DNA of 60,512 bases from Thiobacillus denitrificans. GTDB taxonomy: Bacteria; Pseudomonadota; Gammaproteobacteria; Burkholderiales; Thiobacillaceae. Every line of letters starts with the position of its first letter. Positions within the stretch are counted from its first letter, which is position 1. Below are positions 50,742-59,199 of this stretch, in pieces. Position numbers and translations under genes: made by a program. The stretch covers positions 1 through 60,512 of the forward strand of contig DYFW01000003.1 of the NCBI GenBank assembly GCA_020725005.1. Reading direction: 5' to 3'. The notes under the pieces are model-generated. The model had not been told where the DNA came from, ran no database searches, and saw nothing but the letters and a program-made list of their open reading frames with translations.

Positions 50742-50784
50742 CAATTTGCATTGCATTTAACGCGAAAATTCTGCGCAAATTGAC
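50742..50784. promoter_or_regulatory. Right-end candidate transposase-binding sites
   Basis: CAATTTGCAT (50742-50751), TTTAACGCG (50756-50764) and GCAAATTGAC (50775-50784). The last, read inwards, begins 13 bases from the terminus and shares GTCAATTTGC with the left end. Confidence 0.5.
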
Positions 50785-50796
50785 CGGTTATTTACA

Positions 50797-50800
50797 CTAT
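50797..50800 (+). repeat. Target-site duplication, right copy (CTAT)
   Basis: Same four bases as 14333-14336, directly after the phage terminal ACA. Confidence 0.7.
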
Positions 50801-51340
50801 CGCGACTACCAGATGAGCCGCGTGCTGACGCCGGAAGAGCGCAAGCGCTGGCGCGACACCACGATGCCGGTGCAGGAAAGGATGATGCGGATGGACCCGC
50901 GCGAGGTCATCAATCCTGTCGCGCTCAAGATGAAGGCCCGCGCCGGGCTCTCCTTCGACGACGTGGTGCAGTCGCTGACCCTGCGCGCCAACCGGCTCAA
51001 CCTGAAATATGTCGGCACCCATGCGCTCTGGAAGGATTTTCGCGCCGTGCTGGGCGACGACAAGGCGCCGCGCGTCGAGGTGCTGAGCTTCTGCGATATC
51101 GCGCTCGCGCGCGAGATGCTGCGGGTCATTCCCGAGCTGGTCGTATTCATGCCCTGCCGCGTTGCCGTGATGGAAGACGCCGACAAGGCGATCTGGGTGC
51201 TCATGCTCGACTGGGACATCACCTGGCTCGAACACGCCGGCAAGGCGGCCGGCATGGCGCCGGAATTGCGCCGCAGCGTGCTCGGCATACGCGAGAAAAT
51301 GGAAAACGTGATGCGCGCCGCAGCCAACGGCGATCTATAA
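50797..51340 (+). pseudogene. Host DUF302-domain gene, 3' fragment
   Basis: The C-terminal 179 residues (RDYQMSRVLTPEERKRW...; DUF302 core LKYVGTHALWKDF, VEVLSFCDIALAREML, MPCRVAVMEDADKAIWV) of the gene interrupted by the phage. Reading continues upstream into the phage terminus to a TTG at 50780, so a short product could be made, but without the signal peptide. The domain itself is intact. Excision would restore a 232-residue exported protein. Confidence 0.85.
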
Positions 51341-51429
51341 ATCCGGCCCCGGTCCCGCAAAAAAACCTGAATGCCCGCCGCCGGGCCGCGGTGGCACCAT
51401 ACGGGCTTTGCCACCGTGCCGCCCGCCGC

Positions 51430-52464
51430 ATGTCTTCGGATTCGTCCCCGTACACCTCGCTCGACGGCCTGGAACGCCGCTTCGCCGACGGACTCGCCGC
51501 CATGCTCGATGCGCACCGCAGTCTCGGCGTCTACATTCTGGCGCTCGCCAACGCGGCCTACGATAGGCAGCTGTGGACACGGCTCGCACCCGCGCTCGCC
51601 GAGCGCCATGCCGAGCTTGGCGAGCGCGTCGCCGATGCCCTGCGGCGCGGCCAAACACTGGCCGAGCCAGACGACGACGTGCTCGTCTTCCTCAAGCTCG
51701 CGATGATCGGCTTCGAGCGTCTCGTCCCCCTGCAAAGCCGCCGCGACGGCCCCTGGCAGATACGCTTCAACCCGTTGCGCGTGTTGCGTCCGCCGCGCGC
51801 CAGCAGCCAGCCCTTCGAGGGCCTGCTGCGCCCCTTCAGCCGCGCCGGCTTCCATTTCAACAAGCCCTTCCTCGCCCGCGAACTGCTGTGGGAAGGCGAA
51901 CTCGCCGGCAAGCCCGCGCGCCTCTTCTACAACAAGTTTCCCTTCGCCCGCCTGCACGGCCTCGCCGTGCCCGAACCGCAACGCGAACTGGCGCAATGCC
52001 TCACCCCGGAACACCACGCCTGGGCCTGGGATGTCTGCTCGGCATCCGGCGTGCCCGGCCTCTGCCTCGGCTACAACAGCCAGGGCGCCGGCGCCTCGGT
52101 CAACCACCTGCATTTCCAGAGCTTCGTGCAGGACGAGCCATTGCCGGTACAGGCCGCGCGCTTCGCCCACAACGGCGGCCCCACCATGTATCCCCTGCCG
52201 TGCGAACGCTTCGACGACCCCGTCGACGCCTGGCTCGGAATCGACCGCCTGCACCAGAGGAACCAGCCCTACAACCTCGTCTACAGCCCCGGCAGCATGC
52301 ACTGCGTTCCCCGCCTGCCGCAGGACAGCGACGCCCTGCACGCGCAGAGCCGCGGCTACGGCTGGAGCGAGATGGCCGGCGCGGTCACGCTGTTCAGCCG
52401 GGAAGCCTACGACGCGCTCGACGCGTCGGCGTTCGAGGCAGTGCTGGCGCGGTTCGCGCCGTAG
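51430..52464 (+). CDS. HIT-superfamily nucleotidyltransferase/phosphorylase (GDP-hexose phosphorylase-like)
   Basis: A 344-residue protein. The motif GASVNHLHFQS gives HxHxQ, the active-site form of the GalT/GDP-L-galactose phosphorylase branch of the HIT fold. RLFYNKFPFARLHGLAVPEP and LGYNSQGAG support nucleotide-sugar binding. It probably moves a nucleotide to or from a sugar phosphate; the exact substrate is not clear. The ATG at 51430 was chosen. It is convergent with the phosphodiesterase gene. Confidence 0.8.
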   Translation: MSSDSSPYTSLDGLERRFADGLAAMLDAHRSLGVYILALANAAYDRQLWTRLAPALAERHAELGERVADALRRGQTLAEPDDDVLVFLKLAMIGFERLVPLQSRRDGPWQIRFNPLRVLRPPRASSQPFEGLLRPFSRAGFHFNKPFLARELLWEGELAGKPARLFYNKFPFARLHGLAVPEPQRELAQCLTPEHHAWAWDVCSASGVPGLCLGYNSQGAGASVNHLHFQSFVQDEPLPVQAARFAHNGGPTMYPLPCERFDDPVDAWLGIDRLHQRNQPYNLVYSPGSMHCVPRLPQDSDALHAQSRGYGWSEMAGAVTLFSREAYDALDASAFEAVLARFAP

Positions 52465-52484
52465 GGCGTGCCCCTGGTTCGGAC

Positions 52485-53255
52485 TCAATCGAGTTCGATC
52501 ACCTGCCCCTGCATCAAAGCCTCAACCCCCCATCCCGGCGCCGCCGCGCGCAACTCGTTCATGATCACCGCCTCGTTGCCCGGCTTCAGGTGGGTGATCC
52601 ACACCTCGGGCCGCACGGTCAGCGCCGCGAGCTCCGCCGCGAGCGAATCGGGCCAGTGATGCTTCGATGCCCTGGCGATCTCGACGAGTGCATTCTCGAA
52701 CGAGGTTTCGATGATGAGGTGGCGCAGGTCGGGTATGGCGTTGAGCGCGCGGATGAAGTCGTCGCAGTGGGTGGTGTCGCCGCTGAATACGAGGCTGCCG
52801 GCCTGCGTGGCGACGTGCAGCCCGCACGCGGGGACGACGTGATTGGCGGGCAGCGGTCGGAAAGTGCGGCCCTTGAGCGTGAGCGCCTCGCCGAAATCGA
52901 GCGGCTCGAAGCGCAGCCAGGGCGCATCCTGGCTGGGGATTTCGCGGAAGTCCGGCCACAGCTTCCAGTTGAACAGGTGATTGGCCAGTACATCGAGCAC
53001 GGCCGGCAACGCGTACACGGTCACCGGCCCGTGGCGCAGGTCTCCGACGCTGTCGAGCAGCAGCGGCAGGCCGAGCACGTGGTCGAGGTGGGCGTGGGTG
53101 AGGAAGACATGATCGATCTTCACCAATGCCTCGTAGTCGAGCGTGGTGAGTCCGCTGCCGGCGTCGATCAGCACGTCGTCGTCGACCCTGAAACAGGTGG
53201 TGTGGCGCCCGCTGCCGATGCCGCCGCTAGAGCCCAATACGGTGAGTCTGCTCAT
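52485..53255 (-). CDS. Class II cyclic-nucleotide phosphodiesterase (metallo-beta-lactamase fold)
   Basis: A 256-residue protein with LTVLGSSGGIG and the metal site THAHLDHVLGLPLLLDS, matching the H-x-H-L-D-H signature of class II cAMP phosphodiesterases. Further ligands are in PANHVV, FSGDTTHCDD and ITHLKPG. It has no signal peptide. The ATG overlaps the stop of the adenylate cyclase gene (TAATG), so enzyme pairs for making and destroying cAMP are translated together. Confidence 0.88.
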   Translation of the reverse strand: MSRLTVLGSSGGIGSGRHTTCFRVDDDVLIDAGSGLTTLDYEALVKIDHVFLTHAHLDHVLGLPLLLDSVGDLRHGPVTVYALPAVLDVLANHLFNWKLWPDFREIPSQDAPWLRFEPLDFGEALTLKGRTFRPLPANHVVPACGLHVATQAGSLVFSGDTTHCDDFIRALNAIPDLRHLIIETSFENALVEIARASKHHWPDSLAAELAALTVRPEVWITHLKPGNEAVIMNELRAAAPGWGVEALMQGQVIELD

Positions 53256-55468
53256 TATTTCGTTGTGAAGACGAAGACGCCGTCCCAGTCGGCGGGCGGC
53301 GGCACTTCGCGGAAATGCGCGATGCGCTCGAGGTAGATATCGTACAGCGGACGCGGGGCGCGTGCGTTGAGCGCCGCCAGTTTCGCTTCGGCGGCGTCCC
53401 AGTCCTGCCGTTGGTACGCGGCGTAGGCGGCCTCGAATTCGGGCGCCGCCTCGCGCGTCGCCGTGTCGAGCGCGTCCTTCGCGCCGAGCGGCTCGTAGAT
53501 CGCGACCGGCATTTCCTTGCCCTTCACGCGCACGTCGTCGATTTTCATGAAGGCGTGCACGGGATCGGCGTCGACCGTGGCCTGGGTGACGAGGATGCCG
53601 ACGCCGTATTGCTTGGTGATCCCCTCGAGGCGCGAGCCAAGGTTCACGGCGTCGCCCATCACGGTGTAGGACATGCGGAATTCCGAGCCCATGTTGCCCA
53701 CGCTCATGCGCCCGGTGTTGATGCCGATGCCGATCTTGACCTCGGGCCAGCCGCGCGCGGCGAACTCCGCGTTCAGCTGTGGCAGCGCGGCCTGCATCTC
53801 CAGGGCGGTTTGCACGGCGCGCGTCGCGTGGTCGGCGAGATCGACCGGCGCGTTCCAGAACGCCATGATGGCGTCGCCGATGTATTTGTCGATGGTGCCC
53901 TGGTGCTGCTGCACGATGCGCGTCATCGTCGACAGGTAGGCGTTGAGCACTTCGGCGAGCTCGGTCGGCGGCAGTTTCTCGGAAAAATGGGTGAAGCCGC
54001 GGATGTCGGAGAACAGCACGGTCATCTCGCGCGACTGGCCTTCCATGGTGTAGTGCGCCGGATCCCGGCTCATTTCCGCCGCCAGTTCGGGCGGCACGTA
54101 CTGGCCGAAGAGCCGGGTGATCTGCCGCTTGCTGCGCGTCGCGGCGAAGAATCCCCAGGCAGTGTTGAAAGCGTAGAGACCGAACACGGCGAGCATCGGC
54201 GCCGCCATCGGCACGACGAGGTGACGTGCCCACGCCGCGGCATAGGCGGCGAGCAGCAGCGCCAGCAGCGCGAGCGTGGCCACCAGCCCGAGCGCCGGCC
54301 CGAAGCGCAGCAGGACCAAGATCAACAGCGCGCCCGGCACGAGCACGGCGATGAGACGCGCGTCGTCCGCCCACGGCGGCGTGGCGCGTACGGTGCCGTC
54401 GAGCATGCCCGTGATCAGGTGGGCGTGAATCTCGACGCCAGGAAAGGCGTTGGAAAACGGCGTCACCCGCAGGTCGGCCAGCCCCGGCGCGGTCGAGCCG
54501 AGCAGCACGATGCGGCCTTCCAGCTGCGCCGGCGCCACCTTGCCGGCGAGCACGTCGGCCGCGGAAAAATACGGGAATGGCGCCCCGGCACGGTATGGCA
54601 CGTAGACCTCGCCCTCCTGGCTCAGCGGCAGGCGGATGCCGCCGACTTCGAGCCACGGTGCCCGGTACTGCCAGCCAAGGAAAGACTGCGACGCGACGCC
54701 CGCCAGCACCGGCTCGCCACCGAACGCCGCCTGCAGCGTGGCTACCGACAGCGAGACGTAATAGCCGCCCCCGAAGGGCTGCACCAGCCCCATGCGACGC
54801 GCCGTGCCGTCGTCGTCGGCGCGCATGTTGAAGAAGCCGGCGAGCGGCGCGGCCCGCTGGAACGCCGCCAGGTTGGCGCCATAGCCGGCCGGCGGCACGC
54901 CGGGGGCGAGCGGATCGAATGCCGCCGGGGGCAGAGACGGCAACGGCAGCATGCCGGTGCGCGCATCCCCGTAGCCCTCGGGAATGAAGTAATAGCCGAG
55001 CGATACCGGCCGTTCCGCGAGCGCCCGTGCAAAGCGCGCATCGTAGTCGAGTTCGGGCGCGAGTTTTTCGAGCGCGGCCTGGAATTCCCGGTTGCCCGCG
55101 AGGTCGCGCCGCGACAACGTGTGCAGGGTGTCGAGGCCGGAACTGGTGTCGGGTTCGGCGAATACGACGTCGAAGCCGAGCGCGGCGACACCGTAGTGAT
55201 CGAACAGCTGATCGACCAGTGCCGTCATGGTGTCGCGGCGCCACGGCCAGCGGCCGAGGGTCTTCAGGCTGGCTTCGTCGATGTCGAGGATGGCGACGCG
55301 GTCATCGAGACCCGCCGGGGCGGTGTGCTTCAGCCAGGCGTCGTACAGCCAGGCCTCGGCGCGCTGTATCGGCGCGAGGGGCAGGAACCCGCCGGCGTGC
55401 GCGGCGAGCAGCAGCACGAACCAGATCGACAGCGCCGCCTGTGCCCATTTCGACGTCACCCGCCTCAC
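53255..55468 (-). CDS. CHASE2-domain adenylate cyclase (class III)
   Basis: A 737-residue protein from GTG 55468, which overlaps the M48 gene stop. A first helix, a periplasmic CHASE2 sensor (about 30-335) and three helices precede the cyclase domain (about 435-640). Metal aspartates are in VLFSDIRGFTHFSEKL and KYIGDAIMAFWNAP. The lysine before IGD and the Thr in SYTVMGDAVNLGSRLE are the residues that select ATP over GTP. A C-terminal helical tail follows. It signals envelope state by cAMP. Confidence 0.9.
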   Translation of the reverse strand: MRRVTSKWAQAALSIWFVLLLAAHAGGFLPLAPIQRAEAWLYDAWLKHTAPAGLDDRVAILDIDEASLKTLGRWPWRRDTMTALVDQLFDHYGVAALGFDVVFAEPDTSSGLDTLHTLSRRDLAGNREFQAALEKLAPELDYDARFARALAERPVSLGYYFIPEGYGDARTGMLPLPSLPPAAFDPLAPGVPPAGYGANLAAFQRAAPLAGFFNMRADDDGTARRMGLVQPFGGGYYVSLSVATLQAAFGGEPVLAGVASQSFLGWQYRAPWLEVGGIRLPLSQEGEVYVPYRAGAPFPYFSAADVLAGKVAPAQLEGRIVLLGSTAPGLADLRVTPFSNAFPGVEIHAHLITGMLDGTVRATPPWADDARLIAVLVPGALLILVLLRFGPALGLVATLALLALLLAAYAAAWARHLVVPMAAPMLAVFGLYAFNTAWGFFAATRSKRQITRLFGQYVPPELAAEMSRDPAHYTMEGQSREMTVLFSDIRGFTHFSEKLPPTELAEVLNAYLSTMTRIVQQHQGTIDKYIGDAIMAFWNAPVDLADHATRAVQTALEMQAALPQLNAEFAARGWPEVKIGIGINTGRMSVGNMGSEFRMSYTVMGDAVNLGSRLEGITKQYGVGILVTQATVDADPVHAFMKIDDVRVKGKEMPVAIYEPLGAKDALDTATREAAPEFEAAYAAYQRQDWDAAEAKLAALNARAPRPLYDIYLERIAHFREVPPPADWDGVFVFTTK

Positions 55469-56403
55469 CGCAGACGGTAGAAGCGGTCTATCGGATCCTT
55501 GCCCCGCACCGCGTCGAGGCGGTTGCCGACGGCGTCGCCCAGTTGCGCGAGACGATCGGCGGGGTGCGGGTGCGTCTTGTACAGCAGGCTGGTGCGGCCG
55601 TCGCCTGCCGGCAGTCCGGCGAGATCCTGCAATACGCCCGGCAGGCCCCACGGGTCGTAGCCGGCACGCGCTGCGTAGATCATGCCGACGCGGTCGGCCT
55701 CGTATTCGGCTTCCTTGTCGAGGCTGCGCGCCATGATCTCGGCGCCGTTGCCGATCAGATTCTGGATGACCTGGTCGCTCTCGCGCACGCGGCTGCTCGC
55801 CGCCTGTCCAAGCGCCCCGATCAGCGTGCTCTTTTTCAACACCTTGAGGTGATGTTTCTGGGTGACGTGGGCGATCTCATGGCCGAGCACGCCGGCGAGC
55901 TCGGCCTCGCTGTTCAGGCGCCGGTACAGGCCCTTGGTGACGAAGATGTAACCGCCAGGCGCGGCGAAGGCGTTGATCGCCTCGGTGTCGAGCACGCCGA
56001 AACGCCAGGTCACGTCGCGGCGCCCGCTGTTTTGCGCGACCCAGTTCCCGACGAGATTGACGTAACGCTGCAGCTTGTCGTCGCGCACCAGCGGCACCGC
56101 GCCCAGCAGGTTGCCCGCGATCTGGCTGCCGATGCGGTTCTCCTCTTCCAGCGAGTAGTCGCCGAACAGCGCGAAACCGAGCTGGGCAGGGTCGATCCGC
56201 TGGCGAGCGGGCGCCGGTGCCGCGGCATTCTGTGCCGGTGCCGTGCCCTGCGCGGGCGCGGGCGCCGGTGTTTGCTGCGCCGGCTTGTCCTTGTTGAGCT
56301 CTTTATTGAGACGCTCTTCGAGCAGCTTGCCGAAGTCGAACGCGGTGGCGGTGCCGCCGACGGCCATCAGGGCGGCGGCCAGTACCAGATACCTGAGTTT
56401 CAT
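55465..56403 (-). CDS. M48-family zinc metalloprotease
   Basis: A 312-residue exported protease. A signal peptide (KLRYLVLAAALMAVGGTATA) is followed by a proline/alanine-rich linker and the peptidase domain with HEIAHVTQKHH (HExxH) and the third ligand in DKEAEYEADRVG. It resembles BepA/LoiP-type proteases that watch over outer-membrane proteins. The ATG at 56403 overlaps the SH3 gene stop. Confidence 0.92.
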   Translation of the reverse strand: MKLRYLVLAAALMAVGGTATAFDFGKLLEERLNKELNKDKPAQQTPAPAPAQGTAPAQNAAAPAPARQRIDPAQLGFALFGDYSLEEENRIGSQIAGNLLGAVPLVRDDKLQRYVNLVGNWVAQNSGRRDVTWRFGVLDTEAINAFAAPGGYIFVTKGLYRRLNSEAELAGVLGHEIAHVTQKHHLKVLKKSTLIGALGQAASSRVRESDQVIQNLIGNGAEIMARSLDKEAEYEADRVGMIYAARAGYDPWGLPGVLQDLAGLPAGDGRTSLLYKTHPHPADRLAQLGDAVGNRLDAVRGKDPIDRFYRLR

Positions 56404-56933
56404 CACGGGTTCTCCCACGACGAGGCCGGCTGTGCCGGTACGGGGGCGGGCAAGGCCGGCACCCGGGTTGCAACGAGCCCCGCCTGGCCGGCGAAGTTGC
56501 GCGCCTGCGCCGCTGTCACCGCCTGCGCTTCCATGCGCGCGAGTTCTTCACCGTTGAACTTCGCCTGCTTGAGTTCCTCGTCGCTGAGGCCACGCAAACC
56601 CGCCACCGCGACGACGCGGCTGGGGTCGGAACGCGTCGTCGCGGCGCCGATCACGTCGCCGACCCCGGCGCCGCCCAGGCCGCCGGCGCCTGCACGCACC
56701 GACAGCAGGCGGATCCAGCCGCTCGACGTGCCGGTGCTGACTTTCAGCCAGCCGCCCTGCTTCTGCTGAATGGAGACACTGGCGCCGCGCGCCACGTTCG
56801 CCGTCACGCTGGCTGTCGCGCTGGGCTGGCTGTAGAGCTTCTCGTCGCGCAGCACGGTGCCGGTCGCCGCGTGCGCCGCTGCGCCCCACGCCAGCAGGGC
56901 GAATGCGGTTATCAAGTGTCGTTTCATGGGCAT
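56403..56933 (-). CDS. Exported bacterial SH3-domain protein
   Basis: A 176-residue protein: signal peptide (KRHLITAFALLAWGAAAHA), an SH3b domain (LYSQPSATASVTANVARGASVSIQQKQGGWLKVSTGTSSGWI), then an alanine/glycine-rich C-terminal part with GLSDEELKQAKFNGEELARMEA. AAGGAG lies five bases before the ATG at 56933; a second ATG two codons on is possible. First gene of a leftward operon with M48, cyclase and phosphodiesterase. Confidence 0.85.
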   Translation of the reverse strand: MPMKRHLITAFALLAWGAAAHAATGTVLRDEKLYSQPSATASVTANVARGASVSIQQKQGGWLKVSTGTSSGWIRLLSVRAGAGGLGGAGVGDVIGAATTRSDPSRVVAVAGLRGLSDEELKQAKFNGEELARMEAQAVTAAQARNFAGQAGLVATRVPALPAPVPAQPASSWENP

Positions 56934-57011
56934 GTGCTCTCCTTCGTTGCGGAAACTGTAGGGGCTGTCCCGCCATGGCGCAAGCCCGGAGGATGACGGT
57001 AAGATGCCATC

Positions 57012-57806
57012 ATGCACTTTCTCGCGGCTTCCATCGAATCGCTCGGCGCCAAGGTCACCGGCTGGTTCGCCGTGGCCTATGGCATGGCCGCCTTCCTCGG
57101 CCGCGCCGGGCGCCTGCTGCTCGACCGCGCCACCTGGAACCGCGCCACATTCGACGTGGTGGTCAAGCAGGTCTACTTCACCGCGGTGCAGATCCTGCAC
57201 GTCTACCTCGGCTATGTGCTGGTGATCTCCTGGCTCATGGTCAGCATCATACTTTCCACCGCACGCGACTTCGGGCTCACCGAATTCGCCAGCGAAATGA
57301 CCATACGCGTGCTGGTACTCGAACTTCTGCCCTTCCTCACCGCGCTCTTCATCGCGCTGCGCTCGGGCAGTGCGATCAACACCGAGGTCGCGCTGATGCA
57401 GGTGAACAACGAATTGGATGCGCTGGCGCACTGCAAGGTTCCGCCGATGCAGTTCGAGTTCCTGCCGCGCCTGATCGGCGGGGTGATCTCGGTCGTCACG
57501 CTGTCGGGACTCGCCGGCCTGCTTGCGCTGCTGATGGGCTATCTCGCGATCTACGGCCTGACGCCGGCCGGTTTTGCCCCTTATACCCAGACCATCGCCA
57601 AGATCTTCGACTTCCAGATCGTCGCCGGGCTCATCGCCAAGTGCGCGCTGTTCGGGCTCGCGGTGACGCTGATTCCGGTCACCGCCGGGCTGGAGACGCC
57701 GAAGAAGCTGTTCATGGTGCCCGTGTCGGTGCTGCGCGGCATGATGCGGGTATTTCTCGCCATCGTGGCGATCGAGGTGGTGTCATTAGCGCTCAAGTAC
57801 ATCTGA
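57012..57806 (+). CDS. mlaE: MlaE-type ABC permease
   Basis: A 264-residue membrane protein with five or six helices and the MlaE pattern (VVVKQVYFTAVQILHVYLGYVLVI, LLPFLTALFIALRSGSAINTEVALMQVNNELDALAHC, LEFLPRLIGG-like region). MlaE moves phospholipids between membranes with the MlaD ring and the MlaF ATPase. Here the ATPase-like gene that follows is incomplete, so energy supply is unclear. Confidence 0.88.
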   Translation: MHFLAASIESLGAKVTGWFAVAYGMAAFLGRAGRLLLDRATWNRATFDVVVKQVYFTAVQILHVYLGYVLVISWLMVSIILSTARDFGLTEFASEMTIRVLVLELLPFLTALFIALRSGSAINTEVALMQVNNELDALAHCKVPPMQFEFLPRLIGGVISVVTLSGLAGLLALLMGYLAIYGLTPAGFAPYTQTIAKIFDFQIVAGLIAKCALFGLAVTLIPVTAGLETPKKLFMVPVSVLRGMMRVFLAIVAIEVVSLALKYI

Positions 57807-57826
57807 CGGCCTTTCCCGAGCGCGAT

Positions 57827-58255
57827 ATGCTACTCGCCGCGGTGGCCGCACTCGACGACGATGTCGCGCGTGTGTCGCACGAACTGCCGTTGCGCGCGAA
57901 TCTCTCCGCGCTCGACAACATCGCGCTGATTCCGCTCTACCAGCGCCACCTCGGCGCGGCCGAATCGGCGCGCCAGGCCATGGACCTGCTGCAACGGCTC
58001 GGCCACGCCGGAATCGCGCCGCTGCGCGACCCCGACATGACGCCGGCCCAGCGTTTCGTCACCAAGCTCGCGCGCGCGCTCATCCTGAAGCGCCCGCGCC
58101 TGGTGATCGACCGTCCCGGCGCCATGCTTTACGATGTGCCCTACCCGGTCTTCATTCGCCGGCTGGCGTCGCATGCCGACCTTGCCGGCACGTGGGAAAT
58201 CTACGATTTCAGCTGGAACCAGGCTCTCTACACGCAGGTTCACGATACAGAATGA
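57827..58255 (+). CDS. Degenerate MlaF-like ABC ATPase lacking Walker A
   Basis: A 142-residue protein resembling the second half of an ABC ATPase: LRANLSALDNIALIPLYQRHLG fits the post-Q-loop helices, DMTPAQRFVTKLARALILKRPRLVIDRPG fits the signature and Walker B region. The LSGGQ is replaced by MTPAQ and DEP by DRPG, so catalysis is unlikely. There is no room for Walker A, since MlaE ends 20 bases upstream. The ATG at 57827 is used. It may be a structural partner. Confidence 0.68.
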   Translation: MLLAAVAALDDDVARVSHELPLRANLSALDNIALIPLYQRHLGAAESARQAMDLLQRLGHAGIAPLRDPDMTPAQRFVTKLARALILKRPRLVIDRPGAMLYDVPYPVFIRRLASHADLAGTWEIYDFSWNQALYTQVHDTE

Positions 58256-59199
58256 ACGGATTCCATTTCAAGGTCGGACTCTTCGCCGCCGCTTCGCTGC
58301 TGCTGGGCGGCGCCTTCCTCGTCTACCTGCTGCACGCCCGCGGCTTTTTCGAGGACACCTTCCATCTGCAACTCGCCGCCGCCAGCGCCGACAACGTCGC
58401 GCCCGGCGTTCCCATCGTGTTCTCCGGCATCGAGATCGGCCAGGTCGTCACGCTGGGACTCAACGAGGCCGGCGGCATCCTCATCCACGCCAGCTTTCTC
58501 GAGCGCAACGCCCGGTGGCTCAAGGAAAACAGCACGTTCACCCTCGACAAGCCGCTGGTCGGCGGCGCCCGCATCCGCGTCGAGTCGCCCGACCTCGGCG
58601 CCCCGCCGCTGCCCGACGGTTCGACCGTGCTGCTGCAGGTTTCCGACATCAGCCGCGAAATCCCTGTGCTGGTCGAACGGGTCAAGGCCGTCCTTGCCAA
58701 CGTCGAGCATCTCACCCGCCAGGACGGCGAAATCCACGCCACGCTGGGCAACCTGAAAACCGTGACCGGCCGCATGACGGGCGAATACGGCATGCTGGAA
58801 AGCATCCTCGGCAGCCCGGAAAAAGCCCGTGCAGTCACCGACGCCCTCGACAAGACCCGTGTCCTCATCACCCGGCTCGATGGTCTCGCGCTGAAGATGG
58901 ACGGCATGGCTGCAAAAACCGATACCTGGCTGTTCGCACCGGACGGCGTTGCCGAGCAGACCCGCGAATCGCTGGCCCAGGTACGGTTGATGCTCGGCGA
59001 TGCGCAATCCAGCCTGAAAAAAGCCGATGCCCTGATGACCCATGCGGTAGAAATCTCCGCCAACGTCAAGGACGGCACCCAGGATCTCGCCGCGCTGCGC
59101 ACCGAGATCGACGAAGCCGTGCGCCGCGCCAACGCCCTGGTCAACGAGATCAACAAGAAATGGCCGTTCGCGCGCGACCCCGAGGTGAAACTGCCATGA
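58252..59199 (+). CDS. mlaD: MlaD-type MCE-domain protein
   Basis: A 315-residue protein with one N-terminal helix (KVGLFAAASLLLGGAFLVYLL), an MCE domain (about 40-125: ADNVAPGVPIVFSGIEIGQVVTLGL, RIRVESPDLGAPPLPDG) and a long helical C-terminus, longer than E. coli MlaD. MCE rings pass lipids across the periplasm. Overlaps the ATPase-like gene (ATGA) and the lipoprotein gene. Confidence 0.9.
   Translation: MNGFHFKVGLFAAASLLLGGAFLVYLLHARGFFEDTFHLQLAAASADNVAPGVPIVFSGIEIGQVVTLGLNEAGGILIHASFLERNARWLKENSTFTLDKPLVGGARIRVESPDLGAPPLPDGSTVLLQVSDISREIPVLVERVKAVLANVEHLTRQDGEIHATLGNLKTVTGRMTGEYGMLESILGSPEKARAVTDALDKTRVLITRLDGLALKMDGMAAKTDTWLFAPDGVAEQTRESLAQVRLMLGDAQSSLKKADALMTHAVEISANVKDGTQDLAALRTEIDEAVRRANALVNEINKKWPFARDPEVKLP

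Larger units (their letters stand above)
14337..50796 (+). mobile_element. Mu/B3-like transposable prophage, complete
   Basis: A 36,460-bp prophage with Mu gene order: repressor, Ner-like regulator, transposase A and B, early genes, GemA, Mor-type activator, lysis, packaging, head, tail, right-end accessory genes. The tail genes are of the long non-contractile (siphovirus, B3-like) kind; no sheath gene is present. The termini are TGT...ACA. Aligned from each end, positions 1-3 (TGT) and 17-22 (ATTTGC) agree, as expected for the outermost transposase sites. All core genes look intact, so it may be inducible. Confidence 0.93.

Noticed and set aside
50780-50796. Independent TTG start for a DUF302 protein at the right junction
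   Set aside because: These codons lie in the phage terminus. The host frame continues from the 14178 gene when the phage is removed.
53256-55244. Long leftward frame continuous with the phosphodiesterase gene over the cyclase gene
   Set aside because: It is a shadow of the cyclase gene in another frame, arginine-rich and without any domain pattern. The phosphodiesterase starts at 53255.
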